Positions 63,768 to 64,000 of a DNA stretch of 64,000 nt are shown here, piece by piece; position 1 is the stretch's first letter, and the number at the start of each line of letters is the position of its first letter. The DNA lies in the NCBI GenBank assembly GCA_019044685.2, contig JAGTXX020000011.1:1426001-1490000 (forward strand). The letters run 5' to 3'. A model generated the notes under the pieces. The model searched no databases. It was not told the DNA's origin and was given only the letters and a program-made list of their open reading frames with translations. Position numbers and translations under genes: made by a program. The stretch comes from Nannochloris sp. 'desiccata' (Eukaryota > Chlorophyta > Trebouxiophyceae > Chlorellales > Chlorellaceae).

Positions 63768-64000
63768 ATGTCGAAGAATCCGCCAGGATTTGGCGACGTC
63801 ACCAACCCATTTGGGGAAATAGATGCCGATTTAGAAGATCAAGCTGGCTACGTCCCGCCAGCGCTTGGTGATTGGGAACGCCAACAACCAGAACCTCAAT
63901 CTGACAACCCCTTTGCTACTTCTCAAGAAGATGATGAGCCCTTTACAGCTGCACACCTAGCAGCAGCGGCGCAAGGCGCTGTCCCAGCAGTCAACCCAAG
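63768..64000 (+). CDS. SCAMP-like protein, N-terminus only
   Basis: The frame from the ATG at 63768 runs off the window. The visible ~77 residues hold two NPF motifs (VTNPFGE, SDNPFAT), many Asp/Glu, Pro and Gln, and no membrane span. This is the usual N-terminal tail of secretory carrier membrane proteins, in which NPF recruits EH-domain proteins. The membrane part lies outside, so the call is tentative; other NPF-bearing trafficking proteins would look similar. Confidence 0.5.
   Translation, partial: MSKNPPGFGDVTNPFGEIDADLEDQAGYVPPALGDWERQQPEPQSDNPFATSQEDDEPFTAAHLAAAAQGAVPAVNP

Noticed and set aside
1..64000. Bacterial or organellar origin of the window
   Set aside because: Spliceosomal introns throughout, nuclear-type genes (syntaxin, TGS1, RRP7) and organelle-targeting leaders show nuclear DNA.

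Overview
The window is nuclear DNA of a photosynthetic eukaryote, most likely a green-lineage microalga with a compact genome. Genes are closely packed on both strands. Many are split by short GT-AG introns, usually with 3' splice sites ending in tgcag. Products point to a plastid (FtsH-like M41 protein, coproporphyrinogen oxidase, RimM, a lumenal pentapeptide protein), a mitochondrion (processing peptidase alpha) and an endomembrane system (syntaxin, IST1, SCAMP-like, PDI). A plant-type GATA factor and a trimethylguanosine synthase carrying a WW domain fit the green lineage. The species cannot be named from sequence alone.

Layout. 1-2.5 kb: plastid FtsH-like protein (minus, cut by the window edge) and GTPase DRG1. 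2.7-8 kb: 5'-nucleotidase-type phosphoesterase, alpha/beta hydrolase, coproporphyrinogen III oxidase and a small bipartite-targeted thylakoid protein. 8.4-16.7 kb: AAA ATPase, GATA factor, ABCG half-transporter and a one-thioredoxin PDI. 16.9-26.2 kb: S1-domain protein, SUFU-domain protein, two unknowns, rhodanese, DUF72 protein and TGS1.

26.3-31.1 kb is an accessory island unlike the rest. It holds a 0.78-kb element with terminal inverted repeats and its own 103-codon ORF; a second, shorter inverted-repeat element full of CCCTACA-like repeats; a 5'-truncated, frame-broken gene with a nuclease-like D...ExK motif; and a 430-bp almost perfect inverted repeat that flips the 3' end of that gene around a C-rich spacer. 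The island is bracketed by about 115 bp of direct repeat. One copy of that repeat is the immediate 5' flank of the intact IST1 gene. This is the most interesting region of the window.

31.1-47.3 kb: IST1, a secreted Gln/Met-rich protein, DUF488 protein, a plastid unknown, SLC35F-like transporter, a giant ankyrin/RCC1 protein resembling IBTK, syntaxin, RimM and RRP7. 47.8-60.3 kb: a basic-region transcription-factor-like protein, then a loose cluster of glycan enzymes (group-1 glycosyltransferase, glycogenin-type GT8, sulfotransferase, GT77-type glycosyltransferase) mixed with the pentapeptide protein, an SDR and two unknowns. 60.8-64 kb: PH-domain protein, MPP alpha and the start of a SCAMP-like gene. 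No rRNA, tRNA or CRISPR array was seen. All exon models were read by eye from splice signals and protein continuity; coordinates give the coding span and exons are listed in the evidence.
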